The notes below the pieces were generated by a model, which was given only the letters and a program-made list of their open reading frames with translations, ran no database searches and was not told the origin of the DNA. This document shows, in pieces, positions 25,807-34,384 of a stretch of DNA of 64,000 nucleotides. Numbering within the stretch: the stretch's first letter is position 1; every line of letters starts with the position of its first letter. The stretch is from an uncultured Pelagimonas sp. (GTDB lineage: Bacteria > Pseudomonadota > Alphaproteobacteria > Rhodobacterales > Rhodobacteraceae), in the NCBI GenBank assembly GCA_947497905.1, contig CANMIH010000010.1, positions 1 to 64,000 on the forward strand, read 5' to 3'. A program made the translations under genes and the position numbers.

Positions 25807-26277
25807 ATGACATCTCGAATGATAGGCGGCGCTTTGCTGGCGCTGGGCGGAGCCTGTTTGCTTGGCCTAATGGCGATCTCCGTCTCCGACGCTTTGATGC
25901 GTGCGCTTGATGCGCCTTTTATTGGTGCCAAAGAAATCAGCGAAGCCTGTCTCGCGGGATGCGTTGCGCTTGCCCTTCCGATCAGCGTGTATCGCGGCAA
26001 GGCCGTGACCATTGATGGTATCCTGAGCATCGTGCCGGCTTCGGTCGGAAAACTCATCGCCGTGACCGGTGAGGTCTTGGGTGCCGTTCTTTGTGCGCTT
26101 CTGGCCTATCACCTCATTGGCGCAGGCCGGGATGCCGCAGATTTTGCCGAAACCTCGGCACTTTTGAAAATTCCCTATGCCCATATGTACTGGATCCTGT
26201 CGGCGGGCATTGGACTAACCGCCCCGGCGTTTCTGGCGCGCGCGTGGATGTCTTGGCAGGCAGGAGGTCGGACATGA
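25807..26277 (+). CDS. dctQ: TRAP transporter small permease (DctQ type)
   Basis: This 156-residue inner-membrane protein has four predicted hydrophobic spans (for example GGALLALGGACLLGLMAIS at the start and YWILSAGIGLTAPAFLA near the end) and the family region IGAKEISEACLAGCVALALPISVYRGKAVTID. It connects the binding protein to the large permease. Its stop overlaps the dctM start by four bases. Confidence 0.9.
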   Translation: MTSRMIGGALLALGGACLLGLMAISVSDALMRALDAPFIGAKEISEACLAGCVALALPISVYRGKAVTIDGILSIVPASVGKLIAVTGEVLGAVLCALLAYHLIGAGRDAADFAETSALLKIPYAHMYWILSAGIGLTAPAFLARAWMSWQAGGRT

Positions 26278-27575
26278 GCCCCGAAATGATTGGTGTCCTG
26301 GGCTTTGTGGTTTTGCTGAGCCTTATCTTTCTGCGCGTGCCCGTGGGCATTGCCATGCTGGGCGTGGGGCTTGCGGGGTCGGCCGTGCTGAACTCCCCCA
26401 ACGCGGCCCTGAACATCATGACCGGTCAGGTCTTCTCAATCAGCACGCTGTATTCGCTCTCGGTGCTGCCGCTGTTTATTCTGATGGGCAATATCGCGTC
26501 GCAGGCAGGGTTGAGCCGCGACCTTTATAATGCGGCTTATGCTCTGGTGGGCCATCTCAAAGGCGGTTTGGCCAGTGCGACGATTGTGGGCTGTGCCGGG
26601 TTTGCGGCTTTGTCAGGCTCGTCTATTGCCTCAGCCGTGACCATGGGGCAGGTGGCCTATCCGGAAATGAAACGCCGCGCCTATGGTGATCGGTTGTCCA
26701 CCGGTGCCATTGCCGCCGGAGGAACGCTTGGAATTCTGCTTCCCCCATCTACCGGATTTGTCCTCTATGCCATTTTGACCGAAGAAAGCATTGGGCGCCT
26801 GTTTATGGCGGGCGTTCTTCCTGGGCTGTTGCTCACAGCGCTTTTTGTTGGGGCGGTCACATTGGTTGTGCATTTCAACCCCGCCGCTGGGGGGCAACGT
26901 CTGCAAGACGAAGGCGGTCATCGTCGTGTGGCGTTGATGGGCGCACTTCCGGTTCTAAGCATTATCGTCATCACCATTGGGGGGATTTACCTGGGGATCT
27001 TTACCCCGGTCGAGGCCGCAGGTGTTGGTGCCTTTCTGGCTTTTGTTATGGCGATCATGCGCCGCAGGCTAACGATCAAGGGCTTTGTCGATGCGGTGCG
27101 GGGCACGATGGAAACCACGGGTCTGTGTTTTTTGATCCTCATCGGGGCCATGGTGTTTTCACCCTTTGTGGCTCTGTCCGGATTGCCGACCGCGCTGTCT
27201 GGGGTGATCCTGGGCTATAGTTCCTCGCCCTATGTGGTGCTGGCCTTGATCCTCGTGCTGTATCTTTTCCTTGGCATGATCATTGAAGGTCTGTCGCTGA
27301 TGGTGATCACATTGCCCATTGTCTACCCGGTGATCATTGGCCTCGGATTTGACCCGATCTGGTTTGGCGTGATCATGGTCTTGGTGCTGGAAATGGGACT
27401 GATCAGCCCACCTGTCGGCGTGAACTGTTTTGTTGTCAAAAGCGTCGCCCCGGATGTACCGCTCTCTGATATCTTTCGTGGGATCATGCCGTTCTGGCTG
27501 GCCATGATCCTCTGCATCATCCTGCTTGTGGCGGTGCCTGGCATTGCCCTGATGCTGCCCAACGCCATGTTTTGA
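26274..27575 (+). CDS. dctM: TRAP transporter large permease (DctM type)
   Basis: This 433-residue protein has the many transmembrane spans of DctM. Conserved regions include FLRVPVGIAMLGVGLAGSA, FGxxSGSSIASAVTMGQ-like GFAALSGSSIASAVTMGQ, GILLPPSTGFVLYAILTEESIGRLFMAG and MGLISPPVGVNCFVV. The ATG at 26274 overlaps dctQ (ATGA). It carries out sodium-driven uptake with DctP and DctQ. The dehalogenase gene starts 28 bp after its stop. Confidence 0.93.
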   Translation: MSPEMIGVLGFVVLLSLIFLRVPVGIAMLGVGLAGSAVLNSPNAALNIMTGQVFSISTLYSLSVLPLFILMGNIASQAGLSRDLYNAAYALVGHLKGGLASATIVGCAGFAALSGSSIASAVTMGQVAYPEMKRRAYGDRLSTGAIAAGGTLGILLPPSTGFVLYAILTEESIGRLFMAGVLPGLLLTALFVGAVTLVVHFNPAAGGQRLQDEGGHRRVALMGALPVLSIIVITIGGIYLGIFTPVEAAGVGAFLAFVMAIMRRRLTIKGFVDAVRGTMETTGLCFLILIGAMVFSPFVALSGLPTALSGVILGYSSSPYVVLALILVLYLFLGMIIEGLSLMVITLPIVYPVIIGLGFDPIWFGVIMVLVLEMGLISPPVGVNCFVVKSVAPDVPLSDIFRGIMPFWLAMILCIILLVAVPGIALMLPNAMF

Positions 27576-27603
27576 CCCAGTACGACCGACGGACCCAAAG
27601 CTT

Positions 27604-30600
27604 ATGACCCGCTTTTTCTCAAGCAAATCCCGCCCCGTACATATGGGGCCGTATCCGACCGAGCTTTTGGCGCGGGGGGCGATGCCAGATCTGTCCAAGG
27701 TTCCATCTGCGCAGGCCCTTCAGTTTGAAAACCCAAAGGCGCCGCTGTCGATTGTCAACGCGATGCGCGATCATCAGGCGATGTTGGACGCGATCCGGGC
27801 CGGGATGGTGAACGGCGTTGTGGCCGAAGCCCCGACAAACCCACTGGAACGGGCACAACATCTTAAATCCTTTGGGTACTTCTCCGATGCGGCCATGGTT
27901 GGCACCTGTCTTTTGCCAACCGAAGCGTTGTTGGAGACACCAATCCAGAACCCCGACATTGATCGCCTGGCACAGGATTTGCGCACCAAACAGACCAAAA
28001 CCCTCGCGGCCGGGATCGACATGATCATGGCGGACCTCAAAGAGTCGATGGAGGCCGAACTTCCGTCAATTGAGGCCCACACCCATGCCTTGGTGTTTCT
28101 CTACGAAAACCCGCGTGATATCGAACCGGGTGAGCCGGGCACCACGTGGATTGAGGGGGCTTACGCCCACCGTGCGGCGCTGCTTGCTTCGGAAACGGCG
28201 GTGGTTCTTGCCAATTACCTGCGCCTTTTGGGGTATGACGCCCGTGCCCATACCGCTGCCTGCAGTGACGTGGATCTGAACAAACTGGCGGTCGCCTCCG
28301 GTCTGGCAACTGTGGAACAGGGCGTGCTGAGCAATCCATATATCGGAACGCGATTTGGCCTGTCGGTTGTGACCACAACCTTTGACATTGCGCCGGATCT
28401 GCCGCTCAAACCTATGAGCCAGCAACCCAAATCTGCCTTTGGCGCAGCTTGGAAATTTGGCACCCAAACCATCAAAAATGCGCGCAATGCCGTGCCCTAT
28501 GCCAAACGGCGTTTTGTCGATGGCGCGCAGCCCTTTGAACGGTTGAAACGGGTTGAGACGCCAACCACCTATATTGATGAACCCAATGTGGCCCGCGTGC
28601 CAAAGCGCGCGGACATGTTTGCCCGGACCCAGTTTGGCGACATGGGCAAAAAACTTCAGGATGCTGCGAAGGGCGGGCACTATGTGCGCAAAGCGGCCCC
28701 GTCGATGGCGCAACGCCGGGCGCTGGGCGCCTTTGTTCTGTTACAGGATGGCGCATCGCGGTCTGAGAAAATCAAACTTGATCCCCAGGACGCCGCAGAC
28801 CTGATCAAAGCCACAAGTTACTTTCTCGGGGCCGACGCCGTGGGTGTGTCGCGCTGCCCCGAATGGGCGTGGTACAGCCATGATGCGCGCGGCGAAGTGA
28901 TCGATCCTCCCCATGATCAGGCCATCAGCATGGTCATCGATCAGGGGTTTGAAACCATGGATGGCTCGTCCGGCGATGACTGGATTGCTGTGGCCCAGTC
29001 CATGCGCGCCTATCTGCGGTTCTCGCTGCTGGGTGGTGTGATTGCCAAACAGATCCGCAATCTGGGCTACAGCGCCAAGGCCCATACGGTGATGGATGGC
29101 GAGGTATTGCAGCCGCCATTGTTGCTGCTATCGGGGTTGGGCGAGGTGAGCCGCATCGGTGAGGTGATCCTTAATCCCTATCTCGGTCCACGCCTGAAAT
29201 CGGGGGCTGTCACCACCGATTTGCCAATGGCGCATGACAAACCGATTGATTTTGGTCTCCAGACGTTCTGCGAAAGCTGCAACAAATGCGCGCGTGAATG
29301 CCCGTCAGGTGCCATCACAGCCGGCCCAAAGCTGATGTTCAATGGCTACGAGATCTGGAAATCCGACAGCCAGAAATGCACCACCTACCGTGTCACCACC
29401 CCGGGCGGTGCGATGTGTGGGCGCTGTATGAAAACCTGCCCGTGGAACCTCGAAGGTGTGTTCAAAGAGGCGCCGTTCCGCTGGACCGCAATGAAGGCAC
29501 CCAAGTTGGCCCCGGTACTTGCGCGACTGGATGATGCGGTGGGCAATGGCGAGTTGAACCCGGTGAAAAAATGGTGGTGGGATCTTGAGATCGAAGAAGA
29601 CGGGGGATATCGCCCCACAGCCAAACCGGTCAACAAACGGGGATTGCAAAAGGATCTGGATCTGAAATTCGAGGATCAGACCCTGGCGGTTTATCCTGCG
29701 CCTCTGGCGCCTCCACCTTATCCCTATCCCTTCCCGATGGATCGCGAAGCCGGGATCAAAGCCTATCAGGCGATGATCCCTGCGCAGGACTACAAAGAAC
29801 GTCTAAAACGCGGCGACACAAGCGCGATACACCGGTTCTCGTCGGAGGGTGACAGCCCGGTCATTCAGATGGAAATCACCAAAGCCACGCCAATCGCTGA
29901 CGCGGTCACTCACTATGAACTGCGCGCTTTGGATGGGGTGGACCTTCCTGAATGGCAGGCGGGGGCGCATCTCGATCTGGTGGTCGCGCCTGAATTTCTG
30001 CGCCAGTATTCCATGTGCGGAGATCCTGGGGATCGATCAAAATACGAAATTGCTGTGCTGCGCGAGGACGAGGGGCGGGGCGGTTCAAAGCTGATGCATC
30101 GGATCTTTACCGAAGGCCGCAAAATCTTTGTCTCGCATCCCATCAATCACTTTGCGCTCGATCCCACCGCAGAGAAAACCCTGTTGATGGGCGGCGGCAT
30201 TGGCATCACGCCAATGATTGCTATGGCGCACGAGCTGCATGCGCAGGGACGTGATTTCGCGCTGCACTACTCTGGCCGAAGCCGCTCCACGATGGGGTTC
30301 TTGCCGGAACTGGCAGCCATGCCCTGGGCGGATAAGGTCCAGCTGCATATCACCGACGACGGCAGCCGGGCCAATTTCGAGACGCTGTTTCAAGGCTATC
30401 GGCCGGGGTGGCATGTCTATACCTGCGGCGCAGATCGTTACATGGCTTCGGTTCTTGAGGCCGCAACCGGTGCTGGCTTCCCGGAAGAGGCCCAGCATCT
30501 GGAATATTTCTCGGTCCCGGAACAGCCCGACTATGAGAATTTCGATTTCACTCTGAAGCTGGCCAAGTCTGGTGTGACGCTACAGGTGCCTGCCGATCAA

Positions 30601-30807
30601 ACGGCGGCGGATGTGTTGAACGACAACGGATTTGCCGTCGATGTGAAGTGCGCGGATGGCATTTGTGGCGTGTGCAAATGTGGTGTCGTCTCTGGCGAGG
30701 TCGAACACCGCGATTTTGTCCTGTCCAAGGCCCAACGCGAAAGCACTGTCATTCTGTGCCAGTCCCGCGCGGCGCAAAAAGACGGTGTTCTTGAGATCGA
30801 CATGTAA
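27604..30807 (+). CDS. rdhA: Cytosolic (catabolic) reductive dehalogenase fused to a phthalate-dioxygenase-reductase-like module
   Basis: This 1067-residue protein should remove halogens reductively from an organohalide using cobalamin, with electrons from NAD(P)H. Residues 1 to about 540 hold a tandem cobalamin-domain-like region; similar blocks recur (LANYLRLLGYDARAHTA and IAKQIRNLGYSAKAHTV). Two [4Fe-4S] sites follow: C556, C559, C562, C566 and C592, C605, C608, C612. The last 330 residues have a flavin/NAD(P)H reductase (RQYSMCGDPGD; MGGGIGITPMIAMAHEL) and a [2Fe-2S] ferredoxin domain (C1016, C1021, C1024). No Tat signal or membrane anchor is present, unlike respiratory RdhA. The layout matches the BhbA type of Comamonas. 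Y424 and K482 are candidate catalytic residues. Confidence 0.92.
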   Translation: MTRFFSSKSRPVHMGPYPTELLARGAMPDLSKVPSAQALQFENPKAPLSIVNAMRDHQAMLDAIRAGMVNGVVAEAPTNPLERAQHLKSFGYFSDAAMVGTCLLPTEALLETPIQNPDIDRLAQDLRTKQTKTLAAGIDMIMADLKESMEAELPSIEAHTHALVFLYENPRDIEPGEPGTTWIEGAYAHRAALLASETAVVLANYLRLLGYDARAHTAACSDVDLNKLAVASGLATVEQGVLSNPYIGTRFGLSVVTTTFDIAPDLPLKPMSQQPKSAFGAAWKFGTQTIKNARNAVPYAKRRFVDGAQPFERLKRVETPTTYIDEPNVARVPKRADMFARTQFGDMGKKLQDAAKGGHYVRKAAPSMAQRRALGAFVLLQDGASRSEKIKLDPQDAADLIKATSYFLGADAVGVSRCPEWAWYSHDARGEVIDPPHDQAISMVIDQGFETMDGSSGDDWIAVAQSMRAYLRFSLLGGVIAKQIRNLGYSAKAHTVMDGEVLQPPLLLLSGLGEVSRIGEVILNPYLGPRLKSGAVTTDLPMAHDKPIDFGLQTFCESCNKCARECPSGAITAGPKLMFNGYEIWKSDSQKCTTYRVTTPGGAMCGRCMKTCPWNLEGVFKEAPFRWTAMKAPKLAPVLARLDDAVGNGELNPVKKWWWDLEIEEDGGYRPTAKPVNKRGLQKDLDLKFEDQTLAVYPAPLAPPPYPYPFPMDREAGIKAYQAMIPAQDYKERLKRGDTSAIHRFSSEGDSPVIQMEITKATPIADAVTHYELRALDGVDLPEWQAGAHLDLVVAPEFLRQYSMCGDPGDRSKYEIAVLREDEGRGGSKLMHRIFTEGRKIFVSHPINHFALDPTAEKTLLMGGGIGITPMIAMAHELHAQGRDFALHYSGRSRSTMGFLPELAAMPWADKVQLHITDDGSRANFETLFQGYRPGWHVYTCGADRYMASVLEAATGAGFPEEAQHLEYFSVPEQPDYENFDFTLKLAKSGVTLQVPADQTAADVLNDNGFAVDVKCADGICGVCKCGVVSGEVEHRDFVLSKAQRESTVILCQSRAAQKDGVLEIDM

Positions 30808-30812
30808 CTGGC

Positions 30813-31265
30813 TCAGCCAAGCTTAAGGGGCCGTTGCTCGGCAATGGCCTCCATCGAAAAATAGGATGTCACCGAGTCCAACTCAACGGCGCTGATCAGC
30901 CGTTGATAAACTTGGTCGTAGGAGTTCATGTCCTCGGTGATGACCTTGATCATATAGTCGTATTCGCCACCGATCCGGAAAAAGTCGATGACATCGGGCA
31001 CATTGAGAACCGTACGTCGGAAGGTTTTGAGCCAGTCCGAGGAATGATGGCGAGTCTTGACCATCATAAATACGACAAGCCCCAGCCCCAGTTTTTCCCG
31101 GTTCAAACGCACGGTTGACCCTTCTATCACACCAGCCTCGCGCAGGTTCTGGAGCCGCCGCCAACAGGCGTTCTGCGAAAGATTGACCTTTTCGGCCAAC
31201 TCGCGCTGGGAGAGTGAGCTGTCTTTTTGCAGCTCTTCGATGATCATCTGATCGCGTCTATCCAT
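30813..31265 (-). CDS. Lrp/AsnC-family regulator
   Basis: This 150-residue regulator has an N-terminal helix-turn-helix (QMIIEELQKDSSLSQRELAEKVNLSQNACWRRLQNLREAGVI) and a RAM domain (DFFRIGGEYDYMIKVITEDMNSYDQVYQRLI). I chose the ATG at 31265. It is divergent from the class V aminotransferase-fold gene at 31487, its likely target. It ends five bases before the convergent dehalogenase stop. Its ligand is presumably an amino acid. Confidence 0.9.
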   Translation of the reverse strand: MDRRDQMIIEELQKDSSLSQRELAEKVNLSQNACWRRLQNLREAGVIEGSTVRLNREKLGLGLVVFMMVKTRHHSSDWLKTFRRTVLNVPDVIDFFRIGGEYDYMIKVITEDMNSYDQVYQRLISAVELDSVTSYFSMEAIAEQRPLKLG

Positions 31266-31486
31266 GTCAAACACTCCCTGATGGCGCAGTTTTCTGACCA
31301 AAGTAACTAGCACGAAAATTCTCAGATACACGCTCCAATGATCGATAAAAATATAAAGTAGTGGGTCATATCGTAAATCATGGGGGCATTTTGCGATCAA
31401 ATGACACAAAGATGCAGGGCGGATGTTTGAAATTTGGGTCATCCCCTCAGGGCGCGCCGGGTACTTTGCCGTCAGGAGGTATTCAA

Positions 31487-32923
31487 ATGTCACTCACCGC
31501 GTTCCGCAACTCGCTCATGTCAGACACTGTTGTTTCCGCATTGCGCGAAGGCACGATAGGTGACGGCATTTCCATTCCTGGTCTTTTTGGCGATGTGTCG
31601 CTGGTCTACGCGGACTATGTGGCCTCGGGTCGGGCCCTGTCGCAGGTCGAAGACTATATCCTGAAATCGGTTTTGCCATTCTATGCCAATAGCCACACCG
31701 AGGCCTCCTATTGTGGGGCCTATATGACCCGACTTCGGGCCGAAGCACGTGCAGAAATCGCAAAGCTGACACAGGCGAAAGACTGTACCGTCATCTTCAC
31801 GGGCTCTGGTGCAACCGCGGGCCTAAACAGGCTGATTTCCCTGTTCGGTGTGAATGAGGCCAAGAAGGCCGTTGTTTTTGTCGGCCCCTACGAGCATCAC
31901 TCAAATATTCTGCCTTGGCGTGAATCCAAAGCTGAAGTTGTCGAGATCCCCGAAGCCGCGTCCGGTGGCCCCGATCTTGAGGCACTCGACCGTGCTTTGC
32001 ATGACCATCACGATGCGGATGTCAAAATCGGCAGCTTTTCGGCGGCTTCAAACGTCACGGGTATTATCACCGCCCCCGATGATGTCACTCGGATGCTGAA
32101 AGCGCATGGCGCCCTGTCTGTCTGGGACTATGCAGGTGGCGGTCCCTATCTCTCGATTGATATGAAAACCGGCACCGATTGCGAAAAAGATGCGGTGGTT
32201 GTGTCGCCGCATAAATTCCCCGGCGGCCCGGGCGGCAGCGGCGTGCTGATTGTGCGTGAGGCTTCGGTCGTGCGCGATACCCCGTCTTGGCCAGGTGGCG
32301 GAACCGTCAGCTTTGTGTCCCCCTGGGCGCATGCCTATTCCAGCAACCTCGCAGCACGTGAAGAGGCAGGCACCCCCAATGTTGTGGGCGATATTCGGGC
32401 GGCTCTGGCTTTTATCGTCAAAGACGTGGTCACGCAGAGTTTCATTTCCGCGCGCGAAGCCGAATTGAATGACAGGGCGATCGAGGCATGGTCGCGGAAC
32501 GCCCAGCTTTCGTTGCTGGGGGTCGATCATCCCAACCGGTTGCCGATCTTTTCCTTCCGGGTGCGCCGCGCAGATGGAACTCCGTTCCATCATCAGCTGT
32601 TCACCCGTATGCTGAGCGATGTCTATGGCATTCAGACCCGTGGGGGCTGCGCCTGCGCCGGGCCTTATGCGCACCGCTTGCTTGAGATTGACAAACCTGC
32701 CTCAGAAACCCTGTTTGAAGATCTCAAAGCCGGCAAAGAGATGGAGAAACCCGGCTGGGTGCGCCTGAACTTCAGCTATTTGATGAGCGATGAGAAAGCC
32801 CAATATGTGATCGATTGCGTCAATGAGTTGACCACGCGGTTGGAAGAACTTGAGCCGCACTATCGCTCAGATCCCGCCACCGCGCGGTTCTCAATCAAAT
32901 CTGATGAGCTTGTCAGCGTTTGA
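31487..32923 (+). CDS. PLP-dependent enzyme of the class V aminotransferase (cysteine desulfurase-like) fold
   Basis: This 478-residue protein has the fold of cysteine desulfurases and lyases: FTGSGATAGLNRLISLFG (cofactor phosphate site), GPYEHHSNILPWRES, GSFSAASNVTGIITAPDDV and the PLP lysine in SPHKFPGGPGGSGVLIV. A cysteine-rich loop, TRGGCACAGPYAH, resembles the selenocysteine-lyase and cysteine-lyase group. It is about 70 residues longer than SufS, mainly at the C-terminus. CAGGAGG precedes the ATG. The divergent Lrp regulator suggests amino-acid-responsive control. Substrate unknown; a cysteine or related sulfur amino acid lyase is possible. Confidence 0.8.
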   Translation: MSLTAFRNSLMSDTVVSALREGTIGDGISIPGLFGDVSLVYADYVASGRALSQVEDYILKSVLPFYANSHTEASYCGAYMTRLRAEARAEIAKLTQAKDCTVIFTGSGATAGLNRLISLFGVNEAKKAVVFVGPYEHHSNILPWRESKAEVVEIPEAASGGPDLEALDRALHDHHDADVKIGSFSAASNVTGIITAPDDVTRMLKAHGALSVWDYAGGGPYLSIDMKTGTDCEKDAVVVSPHKFPGGPGGSGVLIVREASVVRDTPSWPGGGTVSFVSPWAHAYSSNLAAREEAGTPNVVGDIRAALAFIVKDVVTQSFISAREAELNDRAIEAWSRNAQLSLLGVDHPNRLPIFSFRVRRADGTPFHHQLFTRMLSDVYGIQTRGGCACAGPYAHRLLEIDKPASETLFEDLKAGKEMEKPGWVRLNFSYLMSDEKAQYVIDCVNELTTRLEELEPHYRSDPATARFSIKSDELVSV

Positions 32924-32945
32924 TAACAGGCGGGCCTAGTGCCCG

Positions 32946-33641
32946 TCAGATGGACGCCAATCGCAACAGATCATTCCGGGATAGTTCTGATTTTGCCCCG
33001 GAATGCACCACGGATCCCCGTTGTAGAACAATCACTTGATCCGCAAGGTCATAGGCAAAGTCAAAATACTGTTCGACCAGAACAATCGCCATATCTCCGC
33101 GCGCGCGAAGCTGGCGGATCACCTCACCGATCTGTTGAATGATGTTGGGCTGAATGCCTTCGGTGGGTTCGTCCAAGAGGAGGAGTTTGGGTTTGGTGAT
33201 CAAAGCACGTGCAATCGCCAACTGCTGTTGTTGACCACCAGATAGATCCCCTCCCCGCCGGTGAAGGAAGGTTTTGAGAATTGGGAACATGTCGAACACC
33301 CAGTCCGGGATGTGGTGTTCAGACTTGGGCAAGCAGGCAAAGCCTGTTTCAAGGTTCTCGCGCACGGTCAAAAGCGGAAAGATCTCGCGGCCCTGCGGCA
33401 CAAACCCGATTCCCAGATTGGCAAGTTCATGGGATGGCAACACCCCAAGCGGCGCTCCATCCAAAGACACCGATCCCCCAGACCGAGCATGCGCTCCTGC
33501 AATGGCGCGCATCAGGCTGGTTTTGCCGACGCCATTTGTGCCCATGACACAGGTCACTTCGCCGGGATTGGCCGTGAAAGAAATCCCATTCAGGATCTGC
33601 GAATGCCCATAATGCAGGGTCAGGTCTTGTACATCCAACAT
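32946..33641 (-). CDS. urtE: Urea ABC transporter ATP-binding protein UrtE
   Basis: This 231-residue ATPase of the branched-chain amino-acid (LivF) branch has Walker A GTNGVGKT (residues 34-41), signature DLSGGQQQQLAIARALI and Walker B LLLLDEPTEGIQPNIIQQI. It is the last gene of urtABCDE, two bases after urtD, and energises high-affinity urea uptake. Identity as urea rather than amino-acid transport rests on UrtA and UrtB. Confidence 0.92.
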   Translation of the reverse strand: MLDVQDLTLHYGHSQILNGISFTANPGEVTCVMGTNGVGKTSLMRAIAGAHARSGGSVSLDGAPLGVLPSHELANLGIGFVPQGREIFPLLTVRENLETGFACLPKSEHHIPDWVFDMFPILKTFLHRRGGDLSGGQQQQLAIARALITKPKLLLLDEPTEGIQPNIIQQIGEVIRQLRARGDMAIVLVEQYFDFAYDLADQVIVLQRGSVVHSGAKSELSRNDLLRLASI

Positions 33642-33643
33642 GA

Positions 33644-34384
33644 TCAGCGTCCCAAATATACATCGATGACATCTTGGATTGATGTCACGTGGTCCAGATG
33701 GCCTTCGGCAAGAACGGCCCCCTCGTGCAGCACGGTCACTTTGCAGTTCAACCGGCGTACAAACTCCATGTCATGTTCGATGACCACAACCGCACGGGTT
33801 TTGGCGGCCTCAACCAAAAGGTTGGTGGTGTGTTCACGCTCGGTAGGGGTCATGCCCGCTGCCGGTTCGTCTACCAAAAGCAACCGTGGTTCCTGCGCAA
33901 GAAGCATACCAATCTCCAGCCACTGCTTCTGACCGTGGCTGAGCTCACCTGACACGCGGTGCAGCTCGGTTTGCAACCCAACCTCTTCGGCCAGAGCGTC
34001 CACCCGTTCTAGATCTGCGGGACTGGGCCGATAGAACAGCACCGCAAACGCACCCCGCGGCTTGCGTAAGGCCATCAGCAGATTTTCCTGCACGGTCTGG
34101 TCTTCGAACACAGTGGGTTTCTGGAATTTACGGCCAATGCCTGCGCGGGCGATTTTGGCTTCGGACATTCCGAGAAGCGAGACATTGGCCTCACCCCAGA
34201 CCACACGGCCGGCGTCTGGTTTGGTTTTGCCCGTGACAATATCCATAAAGGTTGTTTTCCCGGCACCATTGGGACCGATGATGGCCCGCATTTCTGCATT
34301 CCCGATGGCGAAGCTCAGGTTGTTGATGGCTTTGAACCCATCAAAGCTGACCGAGACGCCCGAGACTTCTAACAGTCGGCTCAT
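33644..34384 (-). CDS. urtD: Urea ABC transporter ATP-binding protein UrtD
   Basis: This 246-residue LivG-like ATPase has Walker A GPNGAGKT (residues 37-44), signature ELSHGQKQWLEIGMLL (the SHGQ variant typical of UrtD) and Walker B LLLVDEPAAGMTPTE. It overlaps urtC by four bases. Confidence 0.93.
   Translation of the reverse strand: MSRLLEVSGVSVSFDGFKAINNLSFAIGNAEMRAIIGPNGAGKTTFMDIVTGKTKPDAGRVVWGEANVSLLGMSEAKIARAGIGRKFQKPTVFEDQTVQENLLMALRKPRGAFAVLFYRPSPADLERVDALAEEVGLQTELHRVSGELSHGQKQWLEIGMLLAQEPRLLLVDEPAAGMTPTEREHTTNLLVEAAKTRAVVVIEHDMEFVRRLNCKVTVLHEGAVLAEGHLDHVTSIQDVIDVYLGR

Noticed and set aside
27604-30807. Calling the 1067-residue protein an epoxyqueuosine reductase (QueG) or a plain ferredoxin reductase
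   Set aside because: QueG is about 350-380 residues long and lacks the tandem cobalamin-type region and C-terminal reductase. A plain reductase would lack both 4Fe-4S sets.
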